DNA of 64,000 nucleotides, from positions 28,067,656 through 28,131,655 of the forward strand of contig NC_054085.1 of the NCBI RefSeq assembly GCF_017562075.2, written 5' to 3'. The position numbers were made by a program, and so were the translations under genes. This DNA is from Anopheles merus. Its lineage: Eukaryota > Arthropoda > Insecta > Diptera > Culicidae. This document shows, in pieces, positions 61,501 through 64,000 of the stretch (the first letter of the stretch is position 1; the number at the start of each line of letters is the position of its first letter). The notes beneath the pieces were generated by a model, which was given only the letters and a program-made list of their open reading frames with translations, was not told where the DNA came from and searched no databases.

Positions 61501-64000
61501 CTGATTCGTCTCCCGACTTAAGAAGGGATTGTCGGGAAGTTATCAATGAAACGTCTTCTCCGTGTCAGCCCGTACCAGTGTCTTTCGGGCTTTACACGGA
61601 TGTAACGCTAGGGGTGACAAAGTCAAAACAGGCGGATGAATTAATGACAGCGAGCAATGAGAGACACACGCGGGCACGTCCGGAGCACTTAAGCGGTGAA
61701 GAAGATTCTAAAAGAACCGGGAAGCCAAACACGAAACTCCCCAAAGGCGCCATTAAAACCCGTCCAGAACCTGTCTCGTTTCGGAGAAGGAAGTGCCGCA
61801 CCAACCGCCGTTTTGTGTGGGGAGATAATTCAATAGATGCTTTTATTTCACCTGTTTAGGTTAATGTTTATTGGTGTCCCCGGTCCAAAGTAACGAATAA
61901 ACCGGCTTTGAAGTTCATTTGCTTGGTGTACCCTTCGGGTTTATCTTGCCCAGTACCTTCAAGGGTTAAGATCATTCAAGAAGAACCAAAAACGGGCGAC
62001 AAACTATCCGTCCAATTCGCCTTTCGACGCTTTTAAGCGGTCCATTAAACAGGAACGGTCCGGAAGAGTCGCATTCCAGACACGGGTCACCTGGTCAGCT
62101 GGGAAGATAAACTGTCTCCGCGCGTTAAGGGGATCCTCTGGAACAGGTTGAAGAGTGGTATCAAGAAAAATTGGAGAATCTTGTCAAGAAATTTGTATCA
62201 ATTAGAATAGGATCGTGAGTGCTTCGTGTTCTTGTGACGCTGTATAAGACTCACGTTATGTATTTTATTCTCTTTTTATCTATCCAGCCCAAAGAGAAGT
62301 CGATGAGTAATTCCACTTTCGTTGTCAGCTGCCTCACTACGTCACTGTGAAATGTACCAAAAGTCGGGAGAAGAATAAATAAACCCGAAGTCGTTTTGCT
62401 TTTGTTTTTAATTGTGGCAATGAAAAGTGTCTCCTGTCTCGTACGCTCCATGGTCTAACTTTACCTATAAGCACGCCACGAGATGACGTATTTGGCACTG
62501 GGTAAATCTTTACCAAACTACACCGTTGTTCGTAAAGCAGGTAAATCCTTCTCGAACGGGGTAACGACTTGGCCAAGGTTTTTCGTACACGAGATTTAAG
62601 ATGATAACTTTTTTTCGACTTTACAGAAACTCTCTCTTCAACCGGGTTCACGTGGCCCTGGTCTTAAGGACATCTTCGCGTTCTACGAACAACGAAAATG
62701 GTAGAATATTTTGTCTCAGCAACATACGACGCGACAAAGTTTGCCGGTTTGTTGGCACCTTTTTTTTCGGTAAAGGGAATGGTAGAGACACTCACCCATC
62801 ATCGCTTCACCAGGCCGGTTATGGCCACCATGAGCTTAAACCGGTGCGTTATGAGCCGAACCCCCTAACGAGACGAGGAGTTGGAAAAACTTTGGCGCCA
62901 GACGCTACTGATGTCAACGGTTTAATAAGAGCTTGGTCGCTCTCCTCCCAACCTCTGGTACCGATCCCAATAGCCACCGATGATGGATTGGGTCGATTTA
63001 TCAAACCGGGTGACTTAGCGCACTTTCCCGGAGCGGGGAGGGCCTGCACCGTGGAGTGGTGCACAACACTGCGTGATGATTTAATTTCTGGGTGGTTTAC
63101 TTTTGGATTATTCTTTTTTGCCCCTGCAACTGTTGTTTGCTTTTCGGCACTGTTTGACACGACAAAGACCGAACTAAATCGGGTAGCTCTCTATCTGTCT
63201 GTATCGCCTAAGGCGCGTTTGTTGATTCTAGCCACATGACAAACTCATGGCTCGTTCGGTCCAGTTTGTCGTATCAATTAAGGCCGTGGTTTGGTGTAAG
63301 TTCGACCGTCGACCAGCGAAAATGGGGACGATGTCTTTGCGCATCAATCATTGGAGAAGTACTAACTAGCACACCCTTAAAACCCGTTCAGGCTTCAACT
63401 GTCTTTGTATGATCCCTCAGAAACTAGACGGAACCCCTCGTTTAATGACTCACAGCTCCCGGTGTCGACTCCGACTCCAAGAAGCACACCGGCTCCACAT
63501 TTTTCCCACCGACTGGGAACCTTTGTCCAAGAAAATAGTTTATGACCCCCTCGGCACACACACAAGTTCTATTTCCCACATTCTCCAAAATGACGATAAA
63601 TCGAACTAGGCTGTACTTCCCTCCCTTTGAGCGCTAAGGTTGATTGGGTTGCAGGAAGTTGTTAACCGATTTGAATTTGAAGATGTCGGGAAGAGCGGAC
63701 GAAGCCCAAAGCTTACCCGGGGAGTTGTCGCTCGAAGGTCATAAAGCTTGGGACCTGGTCTGGAGCTGGAGAGTTGATATTCTCGCGCACGCAGAGATAC
63801 ACCTCTCCCCCGACAAAAGCCTCTTGGACATGGCTTGTTAGCGCATGAAACATTGAAAAAAGAAGGAAGTGGTCGCCTGTGTGAGAATAGCGTCTAGGGT
63901 GTCTTGTTGGTTGTGGATACACCGCTCCAGGCTTGTTCGATCGTCCGCCAATTAGTCCGGAATCGGATTTGTGTGTTTTAAAACGCCAAACAAAAGACGT
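58541..64000. other. No gene called; two open frames noted
   Basis: The longest frame outside the pickpocket genes is 62601-63239 (plus, 212 codons); it has no recognisable domain, and a 103-codon frame overlaps it on the other strand. A frame ending at 61061 (plus) reads more naturally but also has no match. The remainder shows nothing. Confidence 0.5.

Noticed and set aside
62601..63239. 212-codon open frame, the longest outside the channel genes
   Set aside because: No domain, periodicity or signal; a 103-codon frame overlaps on the opposite strand, and the residue mix looks random.

Overview
The window looks like nuclear DNA of an insect, most probably an Anopheles-type mosquito. The evidence is two spliced pickpocket-type (DEG/ENaC) channel genes with introns of 55-74 bp, abundant CA/TG microsatellites, short foldback (MITE-like) elements with TA or 8-bp flanking duplications, and a decayed non-LTR retrotransposon piece. 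There are no bacterial operons, and nearly all other open frames are short, overlapping and unlike proteins. The species was inferred from these traits and not tested by any search.

Layout. Positions 1-32 kb are gene-poor: GC-richer blocks of 1-3 kb alternate with AT-rich blocks. They contain a possible MITE (6791-7288), a (GT)44 run (12793-12880), a cluster of foldback repeats (14477-15085), a long (TA)n run (20160-20334), a probable non-autonomous hAT-like element with a 10-bp minisatellite (22685-23132) and a stop-riddled non-LTR reverse transcriptase fragment (28311-28770).

The coding core is 32.1-39.1 kb. Two complete five-exon pickpocket genes lie head to head: one on the minus strand (32146-34132, 575 residues) and one on the plus strand (37108-39070, 570 residues). 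Their intron positions and phases are the same, and exons 3 and 4 have identical lengths (439 and 530 bp), so they are very probably an inverted local duplicate. About 3.0 kb of non-coding DNA lies between their start codons and may hold shared or separate promoters.

Positions 39-64 kb are again gene-poor. They hold a clear 476-bp foldback element with about 171-bp inverted arms and a TA duplication (58065-58540). A few open frames of about 90 codons read like protein but match no family I recognise; the best is at 56798-57064. I found no tRNA, rRNA, CRISPR or recognisable microRNA, and no clear evidence of a new biological system. The pickpocket pair and the foldback elements are the most informative content.
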